A stretch of DNA of 7,344 nucleotides from Actinomycetota bacterium (GTDB lineage Bacteria > Actinomycetota > Acidimicrobiia > IMCC26256 > PALSA-610), in assembly GCA_005779345.1 (NCBI GenBank), contig SXJQ01000293.1:1-7344 (forward strand), read 5' to 3'. The position numbers and the translations under genes are program-made. This document shows positions 1 through 6,073 of the stretch, one piece after another. Below the pieces are notes generated by a model that was not told where the DNA came from, ran no database searches, and was given only the letters and a program-made list of their open reading frames with translations. Numbering within the stretch: position 1 is the first letter of the stretch; the number at the start of each line of letters is the position of its first letter.

Positions 1-429
1 GGCGCGCTTCAGCACGCCGCCATCTCGGTACCGCAGCGGGAAGATGTGTCCTGGACGAGCGAAGTCGCCCGGGCGCGCCGCGTCGTCGATGAGTGCCCGC
101 ACCGTGCGCGCACGATCGGCGGCGCTGATCCCGGTCGAGGTCTCGTGTCGGTAGTCGACCGACACCGTGAACGCGGTGCGCTGTACCTCGGTGTTCTCGC
201 CACTCTGCACCATCAACGGGATCTGCAGCTCGTCGAGGCGGTCGCCCTCCATGGGCATGCAGATCACGCCGCTCGTGTAGCGGATCATGAACGTCATCCG
301 CTCGGGCGTCATGAGTTCCGCGGCCATGATGAGGTCGCCCTCGTTCTCGCGATCCTCGTCGTCGACGACGAGCACGAGCTCGCCGCGTGCAATGGCATCG
401 ACGGCTTCGTCGATCTCGGCAAAGGGCAT
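1..429 (-). CDS. ribBA: 3,4-dihydroxy-2-butanone-4-phosphate synthase domain (RibB or N-terminal part of bifunctional RibBA), partial
   Basis: This frame is open for 143 codons from ATG at 429 to the window edge, so the C-terminal part is missing. The family converts ribulose 5-phosphate to formate and 3,4-dihydroxy-2-butanone 4-phosphate, the four-carbon precursor of riboflavin, using Mg2+. Visible signatures are the acidic DRENEGDLI loop (residues 26-34), the TSGVICMPM strand (52-60), FTVSVD (87-92), the TGISAADRA segment (99-107) and GHIFPLR (127-133). The start codon overlaps the ribE stop by one base (TGATG), implying translational coupling. In actinobacteria this domain is usually fused to GTP cyclohydrolase II (RibA), but the fusion point lies outside the window, so ribB versus ribBA cannot be decided here. 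Expression should depend on the FMN riboswitch upstream of ribD. Confidence 0.93.
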   Translation of the reverse strand, partial: MPFAEIDEAVDAIARGELVLVVDDEDRENEGDLIMAAELMTPERMTFMIRYTSGVICMPMEGDRLDELQIPLMVQSGENTEVQRTAFTVSVDYRHETSTGISAADRARTVRALIDDAARPGDFARPGHIFPLRYRDGGVLKRA

Positions 430-1034
430 CAGATTCCCCTTTCGGGAAGCAGTTTCTCGACGTACTTGGCGACGAGGTCGCACTCGAGGTTGACCCGGGC
501 GCCCACCGGCTTGGGCCCGAGCGTCGTCACCGACAGCGTGTGGGGAATGACGGCGATTCCGAACGAATCAGCGTCGACGTCGACCACGGTGAGGCTGATG
601 CCGTCGACCGTGATCGAGCCCTTCTCGATGGCGTACCGCAAGACCTCCGCCGGCGCGAAGACCCGGAGCGTGAGCGAGCCGTCGGCGTTGGCGTCCTTGG
701 CGATGACCGTGCCCGTGCCGTCGACGTGTCCCTGCACGAGATGCCCGCCGAGGCGATCCGCCAGGCGCACCGGACGCTCGAGGTTGACCGGGTCGCCGGC
801 GGCGAGGTCGCCGAGGTTCGTGCGCTGCATGGTCTCGATCACGGCATCGGCCGACCACCAACCCGCCGCCGCGTCGAACGCGACCACGGTGAGGCACACG
901 CCGTTCACCGCGATCGACGCACCGAGTTCGATGTCGTCGAGCACCGTGGCCGCCGCGATCGTGATGCGAGCACCACCGGCATGGCGCTCGATCGTGCGGA
1001 CACTCCCGAGCTCTTCGATGATTCCCGTGAACAT
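429..1034 (-). CDS. ribE: Riboflavin synthase, alpha chain
   Basis: This gene encodes 201 residues, the normal family length. Riboflavin synthase dismutates two 6,7-dimethyl-8-ribityllumazine molecules into riboflavin and the pyrimidine that is recycled; it acts in the cytosol as a trimer. The protein has the two tandem lumazine-binding barrels of the family. The N-terminal half carries the diagnostic MFTGIIEELG start and NGVCLTV (44-50). The linker has GGHLVQGHVDGTG (96-108). The C-terminal half carries DGISLTV (144-150), IPHTLSVTTLG (163-173) and VNLECDLVAKYVEK (181-194), ending in a short helix typical of the trimer contact. The ATG is 2 bp after the ribD stop and is preceded by a strong GGAGGAG ribosome site, so the start is secure. 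It is also called ribC in Bacillus-style naming. Confidence 0.97.
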   Translation of the reverse strand: MFTGIIEELGSVRTIERHAGGARITIAAATVLDDIELGASIAVNGVCLTVVAFDAAAGWWSADAVIETMQRTNLGDLAAGDPVNLERPVRLADRLGGHLVQGHVDGTGTVIAKDANADGSLTLRVFAPAEVLRYAIEKGSITVDGISLTVVDVDADSFGIAVIPHTLSVTTLGPKPVGARVNLECDLVAKYVEKLLPERGI

Positions 1035-1036
1035 CG

Positions 1037-2170
1037 TCAGCTCCTCCCTGGGTCGGAGTCGGTCGCGAGGTACTCGACGCGGATGTCGTCGCCGAGGCGT
1101 CGCACGGACTGCAGCACGAAGCGCTCGGCACCCGCGATCGTGTCGGGGCCCGCGACGCCGTAGCCGGGCACGCCGCGCGAGCCGAGCAACGTGTTGGCCA
1201 CGTAGGCGACGAGACGGTCGACGAGACCGGCACCGAGGAGCGCGCCGTGGAGGTGTGAGCCGCCCTCGATCATCGCCTGGAGCACGTCCCGACGACCGAG
1301 CAGTTCCAAGGTCGCGACGAGATCGACCCCCGAGCCGTGCGCGTCGCGCTGGAACGGCACGACCTCGACCTCCGCGCCGCGTTCGCGCCAGGCGTCGACT
1401 GCGGCACGAGGCGCCTGGTCGGTGGTCACGATCAGCGTCGGCGCGATGGAGGTGTCGCCGAGCGCGAGCGTCGCGGGCGCACGCCCGCGCGCGTCGAGCA
1501 GGACGCGCAGGGGCGGGCCGGCCGGCCGCGGGTCGGAGGCGTCGCGCACGGTCAGCGCCGGATCGTCGGCGAGGGCGGTGCCGGACCCGACGACGATCGC
1601 CTGCGAGTCGGCCCGCAGGTCGTGAGCATCGGCACGGGCCTCGGCGCCCGTGATCCATCGCGAGCTGCCGTCGGCGGCGGCGATCCGCCCGTCGAGGCTC
1701 GTTGCGACCTTCACCACGCACAGCGCGCGGCCGGTGCGGCGATGGTGGAGGTAGGCGGCCAGTTGCGAGGCCGCGGCCGCCGCCTCGGCTCCGACCTGCA
1801 CCTCGATCCCTGCGGTCCGCAGGCGGTCGAACCCGCGGCCGGAAACCTTGGGGTCGGGGTCCTCGAGCGCGCTCACGACCCGGGTGACGCCCGCCGCGAT
1901 CAGTGCCTCGGTGCAGGGCGGTGTGTTGCCGTCGTGGTCGCAGGGTTCGAGGGTCGTGTACGCGGTGGCACCCTCGGCGCCACGGTCGCCCGCAGCCGTG
2001 AGCGCGGCGACCTCGGCGTGGGGTCCGACGGGGAACTCGCCGGTCGCGCCCTCGCCGACGACCCGGCCGTCGCGGACGAGCACGCAGCCGACATGGGGCC
2101 AGCGGCCGACCCGCCGGCGCGCCGCGTGCGCCAGCTCGATGGCTCGTCGCATCGCCTCGTCGTCGCGCAC
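1037..2170 (-). CDS. ribD: Bifunctional RibD: diaminohydroxyphosphoribosylaminopyrimidine deaminase / 5-amino-6-(5-phosphoribosylamino)uracil reductase
   Basis: RibD performs the second and third steps of the pyrimidine branch of riboflavin synthesis: zinc-dependent deamination, then NADPH reduction of the ribosyl chain. With the GTG at 2170 the protein is 377 residues, close to the usual length. The N-terminal deaminase domain (about 1-145) has HAEV (H51, catalytic E53) and the two zinc cysteines in LEPC (C77) and TPPC (C86). The C-terminal reductase domain (about 146-370) has VVKVATSLDGRIA (152-164), SRWITG (170-175), the ADDPALTVR segment (201-209), and the GGSHLHGALLGAGLVD segment (303-318). 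Odd points: the usual T-x-P-N-P stretch before VGC reads VGRWPHVGC (21-29), and the usual HxGRTPPC or HxGKTPPC reads HDGNTPPC (79-86). The start is inferred: GTG 2170 has GGGGA upstream and precedes the conserved DDEAMRRA. In-frame TTG codons at 2215 and 2209 and ATG 2152 are alternatives. A longer start at 2317 would lie inside the riboswitch. Confidence 0.95.
   Translation of the reverse strand: MRDDEAMRRAIELAHAARRRVGRWPHVGCVLVRDGRVVGEGATGEFPVGPHAEVAALTAAGDRGAEGATAYTTLEPCDHDGNTPPCTEALIAAGVTRVVSALEDPDPKVSGRGFDRLRTAGIEVQVGAEAAAAASQLAAYLHHRRTGRALCVVKVATSLDGRIAAADGSSRWITGAEARADAHDLRADSQAIVVGSGTALADDPALTVRDASDPRPAGPPLRVLLDARGRAPATLALGDTSIAPTLIVTTDQAPRAAVDAWRERGAEVEVVPFQRDAHGSGVDLVATLELLGRRDVLQAMIEGGSHLHGALLGAGLVDRLVAYVANTLLGSRGVPGYGVAGPDTIAGAERFVLQSVRRLGDDIRVEYLATDSDPGRS
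1041..1047 (-). promoter_or_regulatory. Strong ribosome binding site for ribE
   Basis: The minus strand reads GGAGGAG followed by a 6-nt spacer and the ribE ATG. It lies within the last codons of ribD. It is clearly the best Shine-Dalgarno match I saw in the window; several other genes rely on overlaps or weak purine runs. It suggests independent strong initiation at ribE rather than reliance on reinitiation alone. Confidence 0.8.
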
Positions 2171-2248
2171 CGGCAGGTCCCCGAACTCGGTCAGGTCGTG
2201 CGGAGGCAACGGCAACCGCCGACCGCGCCGCGGCCGACCGGTGACGTC

Positions 2249-2432
2249 TCCCCTCTCCCATCCGGACTCTGACCGTCGGCCCAGGATTGGCACCGAGGTG
2301 CGCACCTGGTCGGGCACCCGGCCGGCTGCCGGGGGCTTCGCGGGCTCCCGGAACCGAATTGCAACCGGTTCCGGCTACCGCCGGTCGGGACTTCCACCCG
2401 AGTGCGACCGGGGCCGCACGATCCTGAGGGTC
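2249..2432 (-). promoter_or_regulatory. FMN riboswitch (RFN element) controlling the ribD operon
   Basis: The leader carries the conserved RFN blocks in order on the minus strand: CGGGTGGAAGTCCCG (2400-2386), directly followed by ACCGGCGGTA; AGCCCGCGAAGCC (about 2346-2334); P5 arms CCAGG/CCTGG (2309-2305 with 2285-2281); then CCGACGGTCAGAGTCCGGAT and GGGAGAGGG (to 2251). A short P1 can form between CCCTC (2430-2426) and GAGGG (2255-2251). Known RFN elements bind flavin mononucleotide and lower rib gene expression when it is abundant. Extra structure is visible: a 9-bp hairpin extending P3 (arms 2374-2366 and 2356-2348), a GTGCG/CGCAC stem upstream of P2, and a small hairpin inside L5. The region between it and ribD (2171-2248) shows no U-tract terminator, so control of translation initiation is more likely than attenuation; this is inference. 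Confidence 0.95.
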
Positions 2433-2447
2433 TTCGTTTGTGAACTC

Positions 2448-2476
2448 ACCCTACCACGAGGTGGAGCAAAATTGAA
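2448..2476 (-). promoter_or_regulatory. Candidate sigma70-type promoter of the riboflavin operon
   Basis: On the minus strand a -35-like TTCAAT (2476-2471) is separated by 17 nt from a -10-like TAGGGT (2453-2448), which would place transcription start roughly at 2440, just ahead of the riboswitch. The segment is clearly AT-richer than its surroundings and lies between a terminator-like hairpin and the riboswitch, which supports a promoter position. The -35 match is weak (three of six to TTGACA). The spacer contains a small dyad, CCAC-GAG-GTGG (2454-2464), and a palindrome AACATGTT lies just upstream (2476-2483); either could be an operator, but nothing proves it. Confidence 0.5.
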
Positions 2477-2485
2477 ACATGTTCT

Positions 2486-2519
2486 AAAAAGGCCCTTGGC
2501 CCCAGTCGGAGACCGGGCC
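2486..2519 (-). terminator. Probable intrinsic terminator after the mog gene
   Basis: Downstream of the mog stop, the minus strand contains GGCCCGGTC-TCC-GACTGGGGCC (2519-2498), able to form about nine base pairs with one bulged G and a 3-nt loop. Seven nt later comes a run of five T (2490-2486). An alternative short hairpin, GGCC-AAG-GGCC, abuts the T run directly. The position, between the end of the priA-to-mog gene run and the ribD promoter, fits a transcription unit boundary. The T run is short and the two hairpins compete, so efficiency may be modest. Confidence 0.55.
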
Positions 2520-2548
2520 GGGCGCTCGTGGGGCCGCGGCGCTGCGCT

Positions 2549-3031
2549 TCAGTGCGGGTGCCCGCCGGCGAGCAGGTCGAGCGCGTGCGCGACGACCGGC
2601 TCGATGGCATCGAAGGCCTCCACGGCCCCGCCGACGCTGCCGGGGGCGTTCACGATGAGGGCCGCGCCCCGGACTCCGGCGACACCCCGCGACAACAAGC
2701 CGAAGTACCGATCACCGGCGTTGCTGTGCGCCCGCACGGCCTCGGCCAACCCCGGTGCCGCTCGTTCGATCGCGGCGAGCGTTCCCTCGGGGGTCAGGTC
2801 GCGTGGGCCGAAACCGGTACCGCCGGTCGTCATCACCAGACCCACGAATCCGTCGGTCAGCTCGAGGAGCGCATCGCGCACGGCCTCGACCCCGTCGGCG
2901 ACGACCCGGCGGTCCACCACGACGAAGCCTCCCGCCGCGAGTCGGTCGGCGAGCGCCGCGCCGCTGCGATCCTCACGGACCCCGGCGGCGACCCCGTCGG
3001 AGACGGTGAGCACCTTCGCCGCGTGGGTCAT
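2549..3031 (-). CDS. mog: MogA/MoaB-family molybdopterin adenylyltransferase-like protein
   Basis: A 160-residue single-domain protein, standard for this family, which activates molybdopterin (adenylylation, MogA-type) during molybdenum cofactor synthesis. The sequence shows an N-terminal strand with TVSDG (9-13), the MPT-binding TTGGTGFGPRDLTPE (68-82), then SRGVAGVRGAALIVNAPGS (114-132), where most relatives have NLPGS. The final GGHPH tail is unremarkable. Its ATG overlaps the rpe stop (ATGA, 3031-3028), so it is translationally coupled to a pentose-phosphate gene with no obvious metabolic link. No other Moco genes are visible here. MogA and MoaB cannot be separated reliably by eye; MoaB proteins share the same fold and motifs and some may not adenylylate. 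The family call is firm and the exact role less so. Confidence 0.9.
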   Translation of the reverse strand: MTHAAKVLTVSDGVAAGVREDRSGAALADRLAAGGFVVVDRRVVADGVEAVRDALLELTDGFVGLVMTTGGTGFGPRDLTPEGTLAAIERAAPGLAEAVRAHSNAGDRYFGLLSRGVAGVRGAALIVNAPGSVGGAVEAFDAIEPVVAHALDLLAGGHPH

Positions 3032-3777
3032 GGCCCGAGCGCGGCGAGCGCGTTCGCGCGGATCTCCCGCGCGGCCGCGGCGGGATCGGGTCGGCCGAAG
3101 ATCGCGGTACCCGCCACCAAGATGTCGACACCGGCCGCCGCGGCCTCGGCGGCATTGTGTTCCTTGATGCCGCCGTCGATCTCGATCTCGCACGCCAGCG
3201 CACCGTCGTCGATCAGTGCACGCGCCGCGCGCACCTTGTCGAGCACCTCGGGCATGAACGCCTGCCCGCCGAATCCCGTCTGCACGCTCATCACGAGCAG
3301 CGTGTCGATGCGATCGAGGAAGGGCTCGACGGCGCTGAACGGCGTTGCCGGCTCGAGCGTGAGGCCCACGCGGCACCCGAGCGCGCGGATCCGGTCGAGC
3401 AGCGACGTGGTGTCGCCGACCTCGACGTGGACGGTGATGCCGTCGGCACCCGCCGCCGCGAACATCTCCAACAACGACCCCGGATCGGCGACCATCAGGT
3501 GGCAGTCGAGGTACAGGTCGGTGGCCTTGCGCAGCGACGCGACGACCGGCGGTCCGATCGAGAGGTTCGGCACGTAGTGGCCGTCCATCGCATCGACGTG
3601 CAGCAGGTCGACGTCGGCCGCGACGCGATCGACGTCGTCGGCAAGGTGCGCGACATCGGCGGCCAGGATCGAGGGCGCGATCTTGATCCTGCGCGGCTCG
3701 ATCCTGCGCGGCTCGATCCTGCGCGGCTCGATCGTCCCCGGCTCGGTCGAACGTGGAGCGGTGGGCGTCATCGCCAT
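3028..3777 (-). CDS. rpe: Ribulose-phosphate 3-epimerase
   Basis: A TIM-barrel enzyme of 249 residues that interconverts ribulose 5-phosphate and xylulose 5-phosphate. Ribulose 5-phosphate is also the substrate of the RibB step encoded nearby. Visible motifs are KIAPSILAAD (32-41), HVDAMDGHYVPN (60-71), DCHLMVADP (91-99), and EIDGGI (199-204); the metal and acid-base residues H60, D62, H93 and D201 are present. The phosphate-loop strand reads MSVQTGFGGQ (163-172) where most relatives have NPGFGGQ, and LEPATP (141-146) replaces LNPATP. The core normally begins near KIAPS; here about 30 residues precede it, including (IEPRR)3 encoded by a 15-bp tandem repeat. No later start exists before the core. 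ATG 3777 leaves 5 bp after the rsmB stop; ATG 3771 has better spacing (9 nt) from an AGGG and may be the true start. Confidence 0.95.
   Translation of the reverse strand: MAMTPTAPRSTEPGTIEPRRIEPRRIEPRRIKIAPSILAADVAHLADDVDRVAADVDLLHVDAMDGHYVPNLSIGPPVVASLRKATDLYLDCHLMVADPGSLLEMFAAAGADGITVHVEVGDTTSLLDRIRALGCRVGLTLEPATPFSAVEPFLDRIDTLLVMSVQTGFGGQAFMPEVLDKVRAARALIDDGALACEIEIDGGIKEHNAAEAAAAGVDILVAGTAIFGRPDPAAAAREIRANALAALGP
3688..3732 (-). repeat. Three perfect 15-bp tandem repeats in the 5' end of rpe
   Basis: The minus-strand unit ATCGAGCCGCGCAGG occurs three times without mismatch and encodes (IEPRR)3. A degenerate fourth unit (3733-3747, 11 of 15 matches) sits upstream. The period is a multiple of three, so copy-number change alters leader length and not frame. 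Confidence 0.9.
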
Positions 3778-3782
3778 CGACC

Positions 3783-5174
3783 CTAGCGAGCGCGATCGAG
3801 CACCAGGACGAACATGCCGTCGGTGCCGGCCACGTGCGGCAGCAGCACCGCGCCGCGACCGACGCGCCGCCACGGCGGGCCTGGCGGCGCGACGGCGACG
3901 AGTTCGGGGAGTTCCGACGCGGCGAACGCGTCGATGCCGGCAGTCTCGGTGCGCGTGAGCGTGCACACCGAGAACACGAGTCGGCCGCCGGGCTTCACCA
4001 TCGTCGCGGCCTCGACGAGCAGGTCGCGCTGGAGACCGGCGACCTCGGCGATCATCTCGCGGGTCACCCGGTGGCGGGCGTCGGGACGGCGCCGGAGCAC
4101 CCCGAGCCCCGAGCACGGCGCGTCGAGCAGCACCCGGTCGAACGAGTCGCGAGCGAACGGGAGGTGTCGCCCATCGGCGACGAACGCGACGACGGAGCCG
4201 AGCGCGAGGCGCTCGGTGCCGCGCCGGATCACCGCCACCCGACCCTCGTGGCGATCGCCCGCGCACACCACGCCGGTGTCGCCCATCGCCTCGGCGACAG
4301 CCGCCGACTTGCCGCCCGGCGCGGCCGCGACGTCGAGGACGTGCTCCCCGGGCCGTGCTTCGAGCAGTGCGGCGACCGCCTGACTCGACTGGTCCTGGAC
4401 CGACGCGCGACCGTCGCGGATCGCGTCGAGGCGCGCGAGGTCGCCCGCACCGCGCACGATCAGCGCATCGGCCAACAGCGCTCCCCGCTCGACGGTGCCG
4501 CCCGCCGCTTCGACCTCGGCGATCACCGACTCGACCGTGCCGCGACCGGCATGCACGCGCAGCGTCGCCGCCGGCGGCTCGTTCATCGCCGCGAGCGTCG
4601 CCGCGGTGTCTTCGACGCCGTACGCGGCCTCGAGGTCCTCGACGATCCACCGCGGATAGGACCCGCGCACGTATCCGGGCGAGTGTGGATCGGGGAGCCC
4701 GCCGTCTTGCAGCGAGCGCAGCACCGCGTTGACGACCCCACGCACCTTGCCGTCGACGGTACTCACGGTCTCGCCCACCGCAGCGTGTGGCGACATGCCG
4801 TGCACGAGTTGGTATGCACCCATCCGTAACGCGGCGCGGACGTCGGGGTCGAGCTCGTCGATGGGTCGGCGCGAATGCTTGCGCAACGCCCGATCCAACG
4901 ATTGCTGCTCGCGGAGCGTCCCGTAGACGAGCTCGGTCACGAACGCACGGTCGCGACCGGACAGGTCGCTGCGACGCAAGACGTCGGGGAGCGACAGATG
5001 TGCGTAGGCGCCGTCTTCGACCCGCATGAGTGCGGCGACGGCGACGGCACGCGGACTGCGCGTGTTGCGCGTGGGCCGTGCGTCGCCATCACGCCCGCGA
5101 TCATCACGCCCGGCACGGCTGTCGCCGCGGGCGCGATCTCGCGGCGGACCACGACGCGCCGGTGCGGGCGTCAC
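3783..5174 (-). CDS. rsmB: 16S rRNA (cytosine-967-C5)-methyltransferase RsmB
   Basis: RsmB (Sun/Fmu) uses S-adenosylmethionine to methylate C967 in the small-subunit rRNA. The 463-residue protein has an N-terminal NusB-like RNA-binding helical domain (about 43-160), a linker, and a Rossmann methyltransferase domain. SAM motif I is DVAAAPGGKS (281-290), motif IV is LLDAPCSGLGVLRRRP (349-364) with C354, and motif VI is VFSVCTL (400-406) with the catalytic-type cysteine C404. The pair of cysteines is diagnostic of RNA m5C enzymes. The GTG start at 5174 overlaps the fmt stop in GTGA, which decides the start; an open frame extends further upstream but only antiphase within fmt. Residues 1-42 are a basic, Arg/Asp/Gly-rich low-complexity extension with no family counterpart in E. 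coli. The stop is 5 bp before rpe. Confidence 0.95.
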   Translation of the reverse strand: MTPAPARRGPPRDRARGDSRAGRDDRGRDGDARPTRNTRSPRAVAVAALMRVEDGAYAHLSLPDVLRRSDLSGRDRAFVTELVYGTLREQQSLDRALRKHSRRPIDELDPDVRAALRMGAYQLVHGMSPHAAVGETVSTVDGKVRGVVNAVLRSLQDGGLPDPHSPGYVRGSYPRWIVEDLEAAYGVEDTAATLAAMNEPPAATLRVHAGRGTVESVIAEVEAAGGTVERGALLADALIVRGAGDLARLDAIRDGRASVQDQSSQAVAALLEARPGEHVLDVAAAPGGKSAAVAEAMGDTGVVCAGDRHEGRVAVIRRGTERLALGSVVAFVADGRHLPFARDSFDRVLLDAPCSGLGVLRRRPDARHRVTREMIAEVAGLQRDLLVEAATMVKPGGRLVFSVCTLTRTETAGIDAFAASELPELVAVAPPGPPWRRVGRGAVLLPHVAGTDGMFVLVLDRAR

Positions 5175-6064
5175 CGGTCGATCCTCACGTCGCCCCGCCG
5201 GCCCGTCCGCCACGCCATCGCCTCCATCGTCCGCTTCCCTTCGGGCTGCACCTCGATGAGCTGCAACCCGCCGTCGACCGTTCCCAGCACCGCGTCGGCA
5301 TCGATCGTTCCGACCGGCACCGTACGCTCGATCGAGCGTGCCCGGAGCACCTTGATCCGCGCGTCGTCGACGGTGCACCAGGCTCCCGGCCGCGGATTGC
5401 CGGCGCGCACGACCCGCGCCAGCTCGGCGGCGGGCCGACTCGGATCGAGCCGGAATTCGGCCACGGTCACCTTGTGCGCATAGGTCGGCTCGCCCACCTG
5501 TGGTTCGGGTACCAGCTCGCCCAGACGGGGCAGCGTGGCGACCAGCAGCTCCGCACCGCGCTCCACGAGACGGGCGCCGAGCTCGGCGCTGGTCTCCTCG
5601 CTGCCGATCGTGACGGTCGTCTCGGCGAACACGGGCCCGGTGTCGAGGTCGGCCTCGACCTGCATGATCGCGACCCCCGTCGTCGGGTCGCCCGCGAGGA
5701 TCGCCCGTTCGACCGGCGCCGCACCGCGCCACCGCGGGAGCTGGGAGAAGTGGACGTTGACGAATCCGAGCGGTGTTGCGGCGAGCAACTCGGGCGGCAG
5801 GATCTGTCCGAACGCGACGACGACGCCGACCTCGGCACCGCTCGCGGCAACCTCGGTGACGATCTCACGCGCCCGCGACGGCGTCCGCACCTCGAGACCG
5901 AGTTCGATCGCCGCGGTCTTGACCGCGGACGCGACGAGCGACGCGCCGCGTCCGCGCTTGCGGTCGGGTTGGGTCACGACGAAGGCGACGTCGTGGCCGG
6001 CGGCGATCAGCGCGCGCAGCGGTGGCACCGCATCGGCGGGGGTCCCGAAGTAGACGAGGCGCAT
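5171..6064 (-). CDS. fmt: Methionyl-tRNA formyltransferase
   Basis: Fmt transfers a formyl group from 10-formyltetrahydrofolate to the methionine on initiator tRNA. The protein is 297 residues, slightly shorter than the roughly 310 of many relatives. The N-terminal formyltransferase domain (about 1-180) starts with MRLVYFGTP and contains NVHFSQLPRWRGAAPVERAI (103-122) and MQVEADLDTGPV (134-145), giving the catalytic-type N103, H105 and D141. The Q in HFSQLP replaces the more usual L. The C-terminal tRNA-binding domain (about 200-297) has TYAHKV (194-199) and the RAGNPRPGAW segment (220-229), both typical. The gene begins 9 bp after def, with no strong ribosome site, and overlaps rsmB by 4 bp. 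With def it forms the formylation/deformylation pair of translation initiation. Confidence 0.96.
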   Translation of the reverse strand: MRLVYFGTPADAVPPLRALIAAGHDVAFVVTQPDRKRGRGASLVASAVKTAAIELGLEVRTPSRAREIVTEVAASGAEVGVVVAFGQILPPELLAATPLGFVNVHFSQLPRWRGAAPVERAILAGDPTTGVAIMQVEADLDTGPVFAETTVTIGSEETSAELGARLVERGAELLVATLPRLGELVPEPQVGEPTYAHKVTVAEFRLDPSRPAAELARVVRAGNPRPGAWCTVDDARIKVLRARSIERTVPVGTIDADAVLGTVDGGLQLIEVQPEGKRTMEAMAWRTGRRGDVRIDR

Positions 6065-6073
6065 CGCGGGCCG

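Noticed and set aside
46..1653. A 535-codon open frame on the plus strand
   Set aside because: It is antisense to ribB, ribE and ribD, rich in Arg and low complexity in its second half, and has no recognisable domain. Long antisense frames are expected in GC-rich genes.
429..2261. A 610-residue minus-strand frame ending in riboflavin synthase
   Set aside because: Only its last 201 residues (ribE) are real. The upstream part is an out-of-frame reading of ribD and begins at the edge of the riboswitch.
2171..2317. N-terminal extension of RibD from an ATG at 2317
   Set aside because: It would translate through the conserved core of the FMN riboswitch and adds no family-like sequence; the start near 2170 fits the usual RibD length.
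3688..3747. Possible CRISPR-like array
   Set aside because: The units are contiguous 15-bp repeats without spacers, inside a coding frame.
3778..4650. Upstream extension of the rpe frame to 540 residues
   Set aside because: The extra sequence is an alternate frame of rsmB with Arg/Gly-rich low complexity and no homology that I recognise.
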